The notes under the pieces are model-generated. The model did no database searches. It was given only the letters and a program-made list of their open reading frames with translations, and was not told the origin of the DNA. A stretch of DNA of 64,000 nucleotides from Anaerolineaceae bacterium (GTDB taxonomy: Bacteria; Chloroflexota; Anaerolineae; Anaerolineales; Anaerolineaceae): positions 547,941 through 611,940 of the forward strand of contig JAJUGU010000001.1 in the NCBI GenBank assembly GCA_029265815.1. Reading direction: 5' to 3'. Made by a program: the position numbers and the translations under genes. Each line of letters starts with the position of its first letter. Position 1 is the first letter of the stretch. Shown one piece after another: positions 1-11,508 of this stretch.

Positions 1-684
1 CTACTGGTTCAAGGACCTGCTCTCCATATACATAATCTTAAAGACAACCCAGATCTGATCTTGCTTCAAGAGGATCCCGATGCGGTTCTTTTGCCGCGTA
101 AGGGGTTTACAGCGATCTTTATTACTGCTATCACACTCACAATTGCCGCTCTTGAGATCCTTCCGATTGCGCTCGTAGTATTATCAGGAGCGGTCCTTCT
201 TGTTCTAACTGGCTGCATGAATCTAAATGATGCTTTTCACGGTATCGAGTGGAAAGCAATTTTTCTAATCGCCGGTCTTTGGCCAATGAGTATCGCTATC
301 CAAGAGACTGGACTGGCCGCTGTTGCAATTAATCAGTTGCTTGAATTAGTTGGTGGTGGTACCCCTCTGCTTATAATCTCGGTATTTTTATTTTTATCCA
401 TGCTGCTTACTTTATTGATCAGCGGACAGGTTTCCGCTATTGTGATGATTCCCCTTGCTCTTACAGCAGCCGGAAGTATGAACATTGATCCACGGCCCTT
501 CGCGCTGGCAGTTGCTATGGGTTGCTCTCTGGCGTTCATCACTCCACTGGGTCACCCGGTGAACATTATGGTCATGAATCCTGGCGGGTACACTTTCAAA
601 GATTTCAAACGTGTAGGGTTCCCTTTAACCATCCTTGTCTTTTTCACAATTCTGATCGCAATTAAAGTCTATTGGGGGCTATAA
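1..684 (+). CDS. SLC13-type anion permease, C-terminal part (5' truncated)
   Basis: The reading frame is open from the first base, so the N-terminal part lies outside the window; the track start at 61 (TTG) is internal. The first residues (LLVQGP...LILLQED) look like the end of a TrkA-C/RCK-C regulatory domain. About six hydrophobic segments follow, with an SGQVSAIVMIPLA and ITPLGHPVN region typical of SLC13/DASS (CitT/ArsB-like) sodium-coupled anion carriers, which often carry RCK-C domains in their central loop. The substrate cannot be told from sequence; sulfate or dicarboxylates are the usual choices. Its stop codon directly abuts the tgt start, suggesting co-transcription. The family is fairly certain and the substrate is not. 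Confidence 0.8.
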   Translation, partial: LLVQGPALHIHNLKDNPDLILLQEDPDAVLLPRKGFTAIFITAITLTIAALEILPIALVVLSGAVLLVLTGCMNLNDAFHGIEWKAIFLIAGLWPMSIAIQETGLAAVAINQLLELVGGGTPLLIISVFLFLSMLLTLLISGQVSAIVMIPLALTAAGSMNIDPRPFALAVAMGCSLAFITPLGHPVNIMVMNPGGYTFKDFKRVGFPLTILVFFTILIAIKVYWGL

Positions 685-1821
<1,137 letters not shown>

Positions 1822-3405
1822 ATGACATTACTTCAATCGATCATTCTCGGTATCATTCAGGGTCTTACTGAGTTTCTACCTATTTCCTCTTCCGCTCACC
1901 TTGTCTTGGTTCCATACATATTCAATTGGAACCTCCCTGAAAGCCAGATTTTTCCGTTTGATGTTTTGGTTCAAATTGGTACTCTCGTGGCTGTGATCAT
2001 TTATTTCTGGAAAGACCTGATCATTATATTAAAAGCATTCTTTCGAGGTCTGGTCGAGCGCAAGCCATTTGACGAGCCAAACGCTCGCCTGGGTTGGTAT
2101 CTCATCCTTGCTACCATTCCAGCTGGTCTTGCTGGTGTATTGCTAAAATCAAAAGTTGAGGCGGCTTTCAACAATCCCCGCCTGACCGCATATTTTCTGA
2201 TTATCACTGCAGTAATGCTGCTTGCCGCAGAATTTTTCAGCCGCCGCAGCCGCTCATTGGTGGATCTCAAATGGTATGATGCTTTATGGATAGGAATTTT
2301 TCAAGCTATATCCATTTTCCCTGGTGTTTCGCGCTCAGGTTCCACAATCACTGGTGGGATGACTCGCCATTTTGACCGGCCTTCCGCAGCCCGTTTTTCT
2401 TTTCTGATGTCCATCCCGGTAATGATCGCAGCAGGAGGAATGAGTCTTTTAGACTTGTTAGAGGTCCCAGATCTGGGTGCATTCCTACCTGTGCTCGCCA
2501 TTGGCTTTATTGCTGCTCTTCTAGTTGGGTATTTATCCATCCACTGGCTGCTCTCGTTTTTGAAAAAAAGGTCACTGGTTTATTTTTCCGCCTACTGTGC
2601 ACTGCTGGCGATTACTGTGATCATCATCGGCAACGTTCGCAGCGAAACAAACCAATCCCCTGCGGTGTTTACTTCAACTCAAACACAATCTCTTGCTGCT
2701 AACATAACTGAACTTCCCCAGGCATCCGTAACTAATATCGAATACACAGCTTCTCTAGACTGGATGCTCCCGGCAATGACATCCTGCGCTAATGCAACAA
2801 AAGATTTCTCAATCGTTACTCATCTCGTTCCAGGCAGCCAGTTCACCCCATCCGAAGGAGCGATCCTCCTTCGATGGGGAGAACCTCCCAACCTGATCGA
2901 ATATTCCACCCAGCTTGGAATCAACCAGCTTAAGGTCGTGGTCAATCCCTCAAACCCAGTGGATTCTCTGTCAAGTGATTTGATTCGTCAGATTTCACAC
3001 AAAGAACTCTCTTCGTGGAGTGAGGTATATCAGAATTGCCCTGATTGTTTTGCATCGAACCTGGGAACGGAGTTGGGCGCAACTTCACCTGGATTTAATT
3101 TTTATCTTGTCGGCGAGGAGATTCAGGACCTTTTCGACAGGGTTTTAATGGCCAATGCTCCGGTTTCACGTGCCTCATCCACACTGATTCCTTCTACATT
3201 GAGCATGCGTGATGCTGTTTCAAATTCCCCATCTCAGATCGGCTTTCTTCCTTCTGGGGCAATCGACACAACTGTGAAACCAGTGACAATAACCGGTATC
3301 GAAGAGGACAGCCTGACACTGCCAATCCTTGCCATTTCGAAGGAGAAGCCACAGGGTTCTACAGCTGAATGGCTTATTTGCTTACAGCAATCCCTAAATC
3401 CATAA
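1822..3405 (+). CDS. uppP: Undecaprenyl-diphosphatase fused to a PstS-like periplasmic domain
   Basis: Residues 1 to about 270 are a complete UppP/BacA, the membrane phosphatase that recycles undecaprenyl diphosphate for cell-wall synthesis. The EFLPISSSAHL (near 18) and PGVSRSGST (near 168) catalytic blocks and multiple membrane spans are present. Normal UppP ends at 265-290 residues; this one continues to 527. After the last span comes a Ser/Thr-rich linker and a domain with features of phosphate-binding PstS-like proteins: KVVVNPSNPVDSLSSD followed by LSSWSEV, and near the end AVSNSPSQIGFLPSGA. These match the usual 'VVNP.NPV..L' and 'V..NPGAIGY' patterns. The extension should lie outside the membrane. 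No frameshift or stop separates the parts. The UppP call is firm; the PstS-like assignment is by motif only. Confidence 0.9.
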   Translation: MTLLQSIILGIIQGLTEFLPISSSAHLVLVPYIFNWNLPESQIFPFDVLVQIGTLVAVIIYFWKDLIIILKAFFRGLVERKPFDEPNARLGWYLILATIPAGLAGVLLKSKVEAAFNNPRLTAYFLIITAVMLLAAEFFSRRSRSLVDLKWYDALWIGIFQAISIFPGVSRSGSTITGGMTRHFDRPSAARFSFLMSIPVMIAAGGMSLLDLLEVPDLGAFLPVLAIGFIAALLVGYLSIHWLLSFLKKRSLVYFSAYCALLAITVIIIGNVRSETNQSPAVFTSTQTQSLAANITELPQASVTNIEYTASLDWMLPAMTSCANATKDFSIVTHLVPGSQFTPSEGAILLRWGEPPNLIEYSTQLGINQLKVVVNPSNPVDSLSSDLIRQISHKELSSWSEVYQNCPDCFASNLGTELGATSPGFNFYLVGEEIQDLFDRVLMANAPVSRASSTLIPSTLSMRDAVSNSPSQIGFLPSGAIDTTVKPVTITGIEEDSLTLPILAISKEKPQGSTAEWLICLQQSLNP

Positions 3406-3535
3406 GTGGTAATTTGTTATAGATCTCACAATTTCCCCATCACTTAAGACTATCAAGTAATTGGCATAAGAAAATCCAAGATCGTTCGCTTCCGAATTCT
3501 CTTTATTGAGGTGCATCGAGGTTCTTAATGATGTA

Positions 3536-3564
3536 AACCCCGGCTATTATTTTTAACCGGGGTT
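3536..3564 (-). terminator. Hairpin between convergent uppP and glnA
   Basis: AACCCCGG pairs perfectly with CCGGGGTT across a 13-base loop, between the 3' ends of uppP and glnA. No clear U-run follows on either strand, so it may be a weak or factor-assisted terminator. Confidence 0.35.
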
Positions 3565-3590
3565 AGGGCACGCTGGTACTTATGAAATGA

Positions 3591-4928
3591 TTAAGCCAGT
3601 TCTAGATATTTTTCCAATTCCCAATCCATTACTTTCAATCGATAATCTTCCCACTCGGCCCATTTAGCCCTTTTAAACGCTTCATACAACGTTTCGCCAA
3701 GAGCATTCTTAATTAGAGGATCGCTATCCATTTCGATCAGAGCTTCTCGTAGTGACCCGGGAAGTTCAACGATGTTTCTCGCCTCTCTTTCTTCACGGGT
3801 CATGTCATAAACATTTATGTTATTTAATGGTGCGGGGGCTCTGAGATTTCTCTCAATGCCATCAATCGCAGCAGTAAGCATGACGGTAAATGCCAGGTAG
3901 GGATTGCATGACGGATCAGGACAGCGCAATTCTGCTCTTACCGCGGTGGTCAATCCATCGTTTGCACGCGGGATGCGGATCAATGCAGACCTGTTGGTTT
4001 GAGCCCAACCCACATAAACAGGAGCTTCATATCCTGATACGAGTCTTTTATAAGAATTAACCGTCGGAGAGGTCACCGCTGAGAATGCTCTTGCATGTGC
4101 CAGCTGGCCGGCGATGAATCCATACGCGATTTTTGATAGATGAAATTCGTCGTCTTTGTCATAAAAAAGATTACTGCCGTTTTTATCAAACAGAGATTGG
4201 TGGCAGTGCATCCCTGAACCAGCGATGCCAAAAATTGGTTTGGGCATGAAGGAAGCCACCAATCCATTCTGAGCGGCAATGGCTTTAACAGTGTATTTCA
4301 TCGTTAAAACATTATCAGCCGAACGCAGGGCGTCACTAAAGTGGAAGTCGATTTCATGCTGAGCCAGAGCACATTCATGGTGCCCCACTTCTACTTCCAA
4401 CCCCATAATGTCAAGCGCATGCATTAATTCCGTTCGAACACGAACAGCTTCATCATTGGGTGAAAAATCAAAATAACCACCGACGTCATGCGGAACAGGG
4501 CGAATTGAGGAATCTCCATTTCGGCGAAAGAGAAAGAATTCCGGTTCTGACCCCACCATGAATTTCCAACCTTTTCGATCAATCTCATCAAGTTTCGATT
4601 TGAGTACTCCCCTCGGATCGCCCTCAAACCGTCGCCCATCAGGGTGGAAAATATCGCAGAAAAGGCGGGCGCGTTTGAATTCCATTGGCGACCACGGGAG
4701 CACAGCATAAGTATCTATATCAGGGCATAACCGCATATCACTCTCCTGGATACGCGCAAAACCTTCCACAGATGAGCCGTCGAACCAGATGCCGTCATCA
4801 AGCGCTTCACCTAAACGCGAAATGGGCATGTCCACGCTTTTCACTGACCCCGTGACATCAGTAAATTGAAGCGAGATAAACCCAACCTCATCAACAGCAA
4901 TTCTTTCCAGCAATTCTTTCTTGTCCAT
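3591..4928 (-). CDS. glnA: Type I glutamine synthetase
   Basis: It makes glutamine from glutamate, ammonia and ATP. Visible family blocks are WFDGSSVEGF (residues 48-57), the metal-binding SEPEFF near 127-132, GSGMHCHQS near 238-245, and NRSALIRIP near 312-320. I chose ATG 4928 because AAGGAG lies seven bases upstream and the protein then begins MDKKELLERI like its family; the longer track ORF to 5042 reads through the leader. At 445 residues, without the 25-residue insertion of the beta type, it resembles GSI-alpha of Bacillus type, which is regulated by feedback and protein partners and not by adenylylation. It is monocistronic, with a strong promoter and an about 350-base structured leader that resembles a glmS ribozyme. 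Confidence 0.95.
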   Translation of the reverse strand: MDKKELLERIAVDEVGFISLQFTDVTGSVKSVDMPISRLGEALDDGIWFDGSSVEGFARIQESDMRLCPDIDTYAVLPWSPMEFKRARLFCDIFHPDGRRFEGDPRGVLKSKLDEIDRKGWKFMVGSEPEFFLFRRNGDSSIRPVPHDVGGYFDFSPNDEAVRVRTELMHALDIMGLEVEVGHHECALAQHEIDFHFSDALRSADNVLTMKYTVKAIAAQNGLVASFMPKPIFGIAGSGMHCHQSLFDKNGSNLFYDKDDEFHLSKIAYGFIAGQLAHARAFSAVTSPTVNSYKRLVSGYEAPVYVGWAQTNRSALIRIPRANDGLTTAVRAELRCPDPSCNPYLAFTVMLTAAIDGIERNLRAPAPLNNINVYDMTREEREARNIVELPGSLREALIEMDSDPLIKNALGETLYEAFKRAKWAEWEDYRLKVMDWELEKYLELA

Positions 4929-4954
4929 GATTATCTCCTTTGAATTAAAAAGAC

Positions 4955-4980
4955 TAAAGGCATACGAAGGTATGCCTTTA
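4955..4980 (-). promoter_or_regulatory. Perfect hairpin with U-run just upstream of the glnA ribosome binding site
   Basis: TAAAGGCATAC and GTATGCCTTTA form a perfect 11-bp stem with a four-base loop. On the glnA strand it is followed by GTCTTTTTAA and then, within 20 bases, by the AAGGAG site. The shape is that of an intrinsic terminator or RNA-stability hairpin inside the leader. Confidence 0.55.
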
Positions 4981-5044
4981 AATAATGAATACATCAATAC
5001 GAGCATCCCTTCCATTTCAACAATACAGGTGTGCCTTACCACCA

Positions 5045-5251
5045 GACCAATATCAGAAACCTGTCCCGAACGTCACCGTGCGGTTTTCATTGCTGATTTG
5101 TATTGGAAGGGAGATTGAAGCCCTTGGTTGGGCTCCGGAGGCATCCGCTGATCATTCGATTTTCCCCTGAATCCATCCCCCCAGGGTTAACATCCTTCTC
5201 GCGAAGGAGAACCTCCACCTCGTCATCTCGACATTCCGAGATGCAGCCGCT
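5045..5251 (-). ncRNA. glmS-ribozyme-like element in the glnA leader
   Basis: Read on the minus strand, the leader has in order: AGCGGC; a P1-like hairpin (AUCUCG/CGAGAU); GACGAGGUGGAGGUU; AUCGAAUGAUC; AGCGGAUGCCUCCGG; a P3-like GGAGCCC/GGGCUUC hairpin; and AAACC...GGUGAC...GACAGG inside an AAUAC.AAUCAG/CUGAUAUU-type closing stem. The Bacillus glmS ribozyme, from memory, has AGCGCC, P1, GACGAGGAUGGAGGUU, AUCGA, CGGCGGAUGCCUCCCGG and AAACC..GGGUGAC in the same order, with GGAGG pairing to CCUCC as here. Differences are C to G in AGCGCC, G to A in CGGCGG, and two extra hairpins (about 45 bases) before AUCGA. The predicted cleavage site lies between 5251 and 5250. The motif match is what I see; ligand and activity are inferred. 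Confidence 0.72.
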
Positions 5252-5287
5252 GTTTCTCTCGTTATTCAGTTGTTAAATATTGAAAGT

Positions 5288-5316
5288 ATCATACAGAGGT
5301 TGAATGAATTTGTCAA
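5288..5316 (-). promoter_or_regulatory. glnA promoter
   Basis: On the minus strand TTGACA, a 17-base spacer and TATGAT form a near-consensus sigma-70 promoter. Transcription would begin near 5281, giving a leader of about 350 bases with the ribozyme-like element starting about 30 bases in. No nitrogen-regulator (sigma-54) signature is visible. Confidence 0.8.
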
Positions 5317-5459
5317 TAGGTATTCTTTACAATAAGGCTTCTGCAATTTTTTACCATATCAGCCAAGGCATATATGAAGTGTAACTGAATCAATTTTTCT
5401 ATTTTCACATACCCGAAAAATACCCTTGACAAAATTTGTATGATTCCATTCTCATTCGC

Positions 5460-5488
5460 TTGTCTAAATTGAACAAATGTACTATAAT
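5460..5488 (+). promoter_or_regulatory. recA promoter with an SOS-like box
   Basis: TTGTCT, a 17-base spacer and TATAAT lie about 70 bases before recA. The spacer end holds GAACAAATGTAC (5471-5482), one base away from the GAAC-N4-GTTC LexA box of Gram-positive bacteria, and directly abutting the -10. A repressor bound there would block polymerase. A related 12-mer precedes uvrA. The remainder of the 627-base glnA-recA gap is the glnA leader plus AT-rich sequence in which I see no gene. Confidence 0.55.
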
Positions 5489-5555
5489 AATTAAAAATAC
5501 AACAAAATTCATACTATAATTATTAAAATACCCTTTTATGAGAGGATTCCCCCCT

Positions 5556-6659
5556 ATGGCAAAGAAATCCCTTACCCAACCGGAGTTAAATCAGTTTGAC
5601 AAGTCAGTGCCCATGAACGAAGCCAAGCGCGCCGTACTTGACAAAGCACTTGGGGATATTGTTAAACGTTATGGAGAGGGATCAATCATGCGTTTAGGCG
5701 AAGCTCATCAGCTGGGAATTGAGGTGATACCCACTGGTTCTCTTTCGCTTGATATCGCGCTTGGTGTGGGTGGAATCCCCCGTGGAAGGATCACGGAGAT
5801 CTTTGGCCCAGAATCTTCAGGTAAAACGACGCTTTGTCTGCACATTGCTGCTGAAGCTCAAAAACTTGGCGGTACAGTAGCATTCATCGACATGGAACAT
5901 GCTCTTGATCCAGCTTATGCTGCAAAACTCGGTGTCGATGTTGAAAGCCTGCTCGTTTCGCAGCCAGATATGGGCGAACAGGCTCTTGAGATCGCTGAAA
6001 CCCTCGTCCGGTCTGGAGCAATCGAATTGGTGATCATCGACTCGGTCGCAGCGCTCGTGCCGCGCGCTGAAATCGAAGGTGATATGGGTGATGCCAGCAT
6101 GGGTATGCAGGCACGCTTGATGTCACAGGCGCTGCGCAAATTATCAGGGGCAATTAATCAAACGAAAACTGCGGTCATCTTTACCAACCAGCTGCGCCAA
6201 AAGATTGGCGTGATGTTCGGTAACCCCGAAACCACCCCGGGTGGTTTAGCATTGAAATTTTATGCTTCCGTCCGCCTGGATACGCGTCGCATTCAATCAA
6301 TTAAAATGGGTTCTGAAATTGTTGGCAATCGCACCCGTGTACGCGTAGTGAAAAATAAAGTTGCGCCGCCTTTCCGCACTGCTGAGTTCGACATCATGTA
6401 TAACGAAGGAATTTCGAAAGAAGGCGATATCATCGACCTGGCTGCTGCCATGGACGTGGTAACCAAGCGCGGAGCTTTCTTCTCTTACGGAGACATACGG
6501 CTTGGTCAAGGCCGAGAGAACGCCAAAGAATTCCTGCGTCAGAACATCGACCTCTGTGATGAGATCGAAAATGTGGTTCGCCAGCGAGCAATGGGCGGAG
6601 AATTTGCCTTCAATCTAGTTGGAAGCGCAGACGACGACACATCTATAGGCGATGAATAA
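5556..6659 (+). CDS. recA: Recombinase RecA
   Basis: RecA is the strand-exchange ATPase and LexA co-protease. The Walker [10 protein letters not shown] (residues 84-92), Walker B LVIIDSV, and the L2-loop region [20 protein letters not shown] are intact, and the length of 367 residues is normal with no intein. ATG 5556 is preferred over the track start 5538 because AGAGGA lies at the right distance before it and the protein then begins MAKKS. The C-terminus ends in the usual acidic tail ([10 protein letters not shown]). It is preceded by an SOS-like promoter and followed after nine bases by a lipoprotein gene. Confidence 0.97.
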   Translation: MAKKSLTQPELNQFDKSVPMNEAKRAVLDKALGDIVKRYGEGSIMRLGEAHQLGIEVIPTGSLSLDIALGVGGIPRGRITEIFGPESSGKTTLCLHIAAEAQKLGGTVAFIDMEHALDPAYAAKLGVDVESLLVSQPDMGEQALEIAETLVRSGAIELVIIDSVAALVPRAEIEGDMGDASMGMQARLMSQALRKLSGAINQTKTAVIFTNQLRQKIGVMFGNPETTPGGLALKFYASVRLDTRRIQSIKMGSEIVGNRTRVRVVKNKVAPPFRTAEFDIMYNEGISKEGDIIDLAAAMDVVTKRGAFFSYGDIRLGQGRENAKEFLRQNIDLCDEIENVVRQRAMGGEFAFNLVGSADDDTSIGDE

Positions 6660-6668
6660 TTAAAACAA

Positions 6669-7226
6669 ATGTCACGATTTATCACACCAGCGGTCGTTGG
6701 AAAAATCATACTTATCGGAACCTTGCTTGTGTTCATGATAGCAGGATGTCGATCGTTCCCTCCATCACGCGAACTCCCTGCGGATGCCCAATCGGCACCC
6801 TTTAAGGCTCCTCCCATGCTGCCAACGCCAACGGTTCCAGTGCTGGTAGATGAACAAGCAACCCAGCAATCGGCGCAAGCTGCCAATTGCACCAACGATC
6901 TTCTTTTCCTTGAAGATCTAACGATTCCAGATGGAACTCAGGTCAATCCGGGTACAGTCATGAGTAAGGAATGGAAGGTCAAGAATAGTGGTACCTGTAA
7001 CTGGAATGAGACTTACTCCATTCGTCTGGTATCTGGTGAAAGCCTTGGGGCTTCATCACCTCAAACACTCATACCCGCGCGGAATGGAGCTGAAGCTACA
7101 ATCAGCATAACCATTACAGCTCCCTCAGATCCAGGAAAATACTCAAGCACATGGCGCGCTTTTGACTCTAATGATCAACCCTTCGGTGAATGGTTTTCAG
7201 TGGAAATCACCGTAATTAATCCTTGA
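6669..7226 (+). CDS. Lipoprotein with an FW (NBR1 Ig-like) domain
   Basis: The N-terminus has a hydrophobic stretch ending in a lipobox (FMIAGC), then a Pro-rich linker, then an about 100-residue beta-sandwich-like region. Four spaced tryptophans (EWKVKN, CNWNE, STWRAF, GEWFSV) match the 'four-tryptophan' or NBR1 Ig-like domain, known from eukaryotic NBR1 and from bacterial surface proteins, especially in Chloroflexota. The role is probably protein-protein contact outside the membrane; no enzymatic residues are visible. The gene starts nine bases after recA, and its stop overlaps the start of the next gene (TTGA), so the next gene is probably translationally coupled to it. The domain call is by motif spacing. 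Its function is unknown. Confidence 0.75.
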   Translation: MSRFITPAVVGKIILIGTLLVFMIAGCRSFPPSRELPADAQSAPFKAPPMLPTPTVPVLVDEQATQQSAQAANCTNDLLFLEDLTIPDGTQVNPGTVMSKEWKVKNSGTCNWNETYSIRLVSGESLGASSPQTLIPARNGAEATISITITAPSDPGKYSSTWRAFDSNDQPFGEWFSVEITVINP

Positions 7227-8146
7227 TCACACTTGGATTACTCGGAATGAACCGGTTTAATAAAGGTGTGCGCTGGATTTTCTACATTTTACTCGTCTGC
7301 GCAGTTGGAGTATTTGCTTTACTCTTGACGGCCCTTATTCCTGGCAGTTCAATCGGAATCGCCGCACCAATCGATCAAGTTTCACCGACCAGCACCTTTG
7401 CGCTCTATGATCCTTCCGTGTCATCCACTGTTACATTAACACCATTTCAGCCTCTACCCACAGATACCCCTACCCCCACCGCAACGAACACCCCAAAGCC
7501 AACGGCAACATTTACCGCATCACCCTTGCCAACAATCACACTGCAACCAACAAACCCGCCTCAACCCACAATTCCTCCGGTTGACGGGATCCCATCCTCC
7601 GCTGAAATTTCTGGTCTTGCAGGCTATCCACAAAACCATAATCTCTCCTGTGAGGCACGCTCTGCCGTAGATTGGGCAAGGTATTATGGTGTGTCGATAA
7701 GTGAGGCAGATTTTTTGGCTCAACTTCCAATTTCAGATAATCCAGAAACCGGATTTGTAGGTAATGTCGATGATCCTATAGGTCAAATTCCTCCTGATTC
7801 CTACGGTGTCCATGCCTCACCAGTGGCCCGGGTACTGCGTGGTTATGGACTGTCAGCAACCGCTCGAAAAGGATATTCCTTTGAAGAATTAAAGCGCCAG
7901 ATTGCTAGTGGAAACCCGGTAATTGTTTGGGTAATTGGAAACGTTTGGTCTGGATACCCTGTTAGCTATACCACCTCCGAAGGTGAAACAGTAACCGTAG
8001 CCCATAATGAACACACTGCGATTGTGGTTGGATACGATGAATATGGTGTTACGCTGGTTGATAATCATTATGTTTACTGGCGCTCCAATAGCGCATTTCT
8101 TGGATCATGGTCAGTGCTAGGAAACATGGCAATCACCGCTGATTAA
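7223..8146 (+). CDS. Membrane-anchored C39-like peptidase domain protein
   Basis: A single membrane segment near residues 18-45 is followed by a Thr/Pro-rich linker (TPTPTATNTPKPTATF type) and a domain of about 180 residues typical of the C39-like peptidase family 2. The candidate catalytic Cys is C143 (NLSCEARSA); the His is in AHNEHTAIVVGYDE (residues 261 or 264), with an acidic or Asn partner in LVDNHYVYW. The active domain would sit outside the cell. TTG 7223 overlaps the stop of the FW-domain gene; ATG 7247 is the alternative start. The pair may form a surface processing or binding unit, but the substrate is unknown. Stand-alone C39-like domains without an ABC exporter are not bacteriocin exporters. 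Confidence 0.75.
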   Translation: MITLGLLGMNRFNKGVRWIFYILLVCAVGVFALLLTALIPGSSIGIAAPIDQVSPTSTFALYDPSVSSTVTLTPFQPLPTDTPTPTATNTPKPTATFTASPLPTITLQPTNPPQPTIPPVDGIPSSAEISGLAGYPQNHNLSCEARSAVDWARYYGVSISEADFLAQLPISDNPETGFVGNVDDPIGQIPPDSYGVHASPVARVLRGYGLSATARKGYSFEELKRQIASGNPVIVWVIGNVWSGYPVSYTTSEGETVTVAHNEHTAIVVGYDEYGVTLVDNHYVYWRSNSAFLGSWSVLGNMAITAD

Positions 8147-8154
8147 CACCCGGA

Positions 8155-8187
8155 TCAATAAAAAAAACGGAGCCAAAATAGCTCCGT
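8155..8187 (-). terminator. Terminator of the mtnA-ahcY operon
   Basis: ACGGAGC and GCTCCGT form a 7-bp stem with a 7-base loop. On the minus strand it is followed by a run of seven or more T, directly after ahcY. Confidence 0.85.
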
Positions 8188-8212
8188 CCCAATTCTCACC
8201 ACCCCAACCGGT

Positions 8213-10443
<2,231 letters not shown>

Positions 10444-10465
10444 TGATAATCCATCCAATTCGTAA

Positions 10466-11503
10466 TTATAAACGTAAACTCGTCAGATTCTGTGTAAAAG
10501 GAGGACGTATAATTCCGCGTTCGGTTACCCAGGCAGAAATCAATTCGTTCGGAGTAACATCAAATGCCGGATTTATCGCACTTGCATTCTCAGGTGCAAC
10601 AGCCTCACCCTGATATCTTAATCCTAATACTTCCTCTGGATCGCGTTGTTCGATACTGACCTGATGCCCACAGTCTATACTTAAATCCATTGTTGAGATA
10701 GGAAAGACGCATACGACTGGAACCTGGTTGGCATGAGCAGCCAGGCTTAGCATGTATGTACCAATTTTATTGACCACATCTCCGTTGGCTGCAACCCGGT
10801 CTGCACCAAAAAACACCTTTTTAACCTTTCCGCTCTGGAGGAAATAACCAGCAGCATTATCGGTAATGATATCGTACGGAATATGATACTGGTCAAGTTC
10901 CCAGGCGGTCAATCGGGAACCCTGAAGCCGGGGGCGAGTCTCATCCACTAACACATGCACTCTTTTACCATGTTCGTATGCATAACGGATCGCACCAAGT
11001 GCAGTACCCCAATCAACAACAGCTAATGCCCCCGTATTGCAATGATGGATGATCGTATCTCCATCGTCAATCAAACTTGCACCATTCTTTGCAAGGAGAA
11101 AGTTTGTCTGCACATCCTCTTCGGCAATAGCCTTTGCTTCAGATAGAATTTGTTGCTGGGCTTCGCTGATTGAAGTCTGACACTCAAGCACTGACATGAC
11201 CCTACGTACACCCCATGCCAGATTTATTGCAGTCGGCCGCGATTTTTCTAGCAGATCTGCAGATTCCTTCAGCTTTCGCTTCAAATCACTGATTGTGGAA
11301 AATTCATGATTGATCGCGTCTAGTGCAATCCCGAAGGCGCCTGCTACGCCCAACGCAGGTGCACCGCGAATCGCCATCGTTCGTATGGCCTCCGCCATCT
11401 CAGACGCAGAGGAACATGTAATATGGTCCAATCTGGCAGGCAGCCGGCGTTGATCAATCATGCGAACAGTGTTAGATTCAGAGAGCCACTCGATCGTACG
11501 CAT
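10466..11503 (-). CDS. mtnA: S-methyl-5-thioribose-1-phosphate isomerase
   Basis: It converts methylthioribose-1-phosphate to methylthioribulose-1-phosphate in methionine salvage. Visible blocks are TMAIRGAPALGVAGAFG, the catalytic Cys in IIHHCNTGALA (residue 155) and Asp in FFGADRVAANGD (residue 235), counted from ATG 11503 (MRTIEWL). The track ORF extends to a TTG at 11575, but that extra part covers a terminator-like hairpin and looks non-coding. No other methionine-salvage genes (mtnK, mtnB, mtnC) are in the window. It may also act in a MTA-isoprenoid or 5-deoxyribose side pathway, as seen in some anaerobes. Confidence 0.93.
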   Translation of the reverse strand: MRTIEWLSESNTVRMIDQRRLPARLDHITCSSASEMAEAIRTMAIRGAPALGVAGAFGIALDAINHEFSTISDLKRKLKESADLLEKSRPTAINLAWGVRRVMSVLECQTSISEAQQQILSEAKAIAEEDVQTNFLLAKNGASLIDDGDTIIHHCNTGALAVVDWGTALGAIRYAYEHGKRVHVLVDETRPRLQGSRLTAWELDQYHIPYDIITDNAAGYFLQSGKVKKVFFGADRVAANGDVVNKIGTYMLSLAAHANQVPVVCVFPISTMDLSIDCGHQVSIEQRDPEEVLGLRYQGEAVAPENASAINPAFDVTPNELISAWVTERGIIRPPFTQNLTSLRL

Positions 11504-11508
11504 TTCAC

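Noticed and set aside
4929-5042. N-terminal extension of glnA in the ORF track
   Set aside because: It reads through the hairpin and leader; the internal ATG 4928 has a good ribosome site and the family N-terminus.
5045-5316. T-box, glutamine riboswitch or TPP riboswitch in the glnA leader
   Set aside because: None of their core strings are found (no GGGUGGNACCGCG, no glnA-motif core, no CUGAUGAGA), whereas the glmS-like strings are in order.
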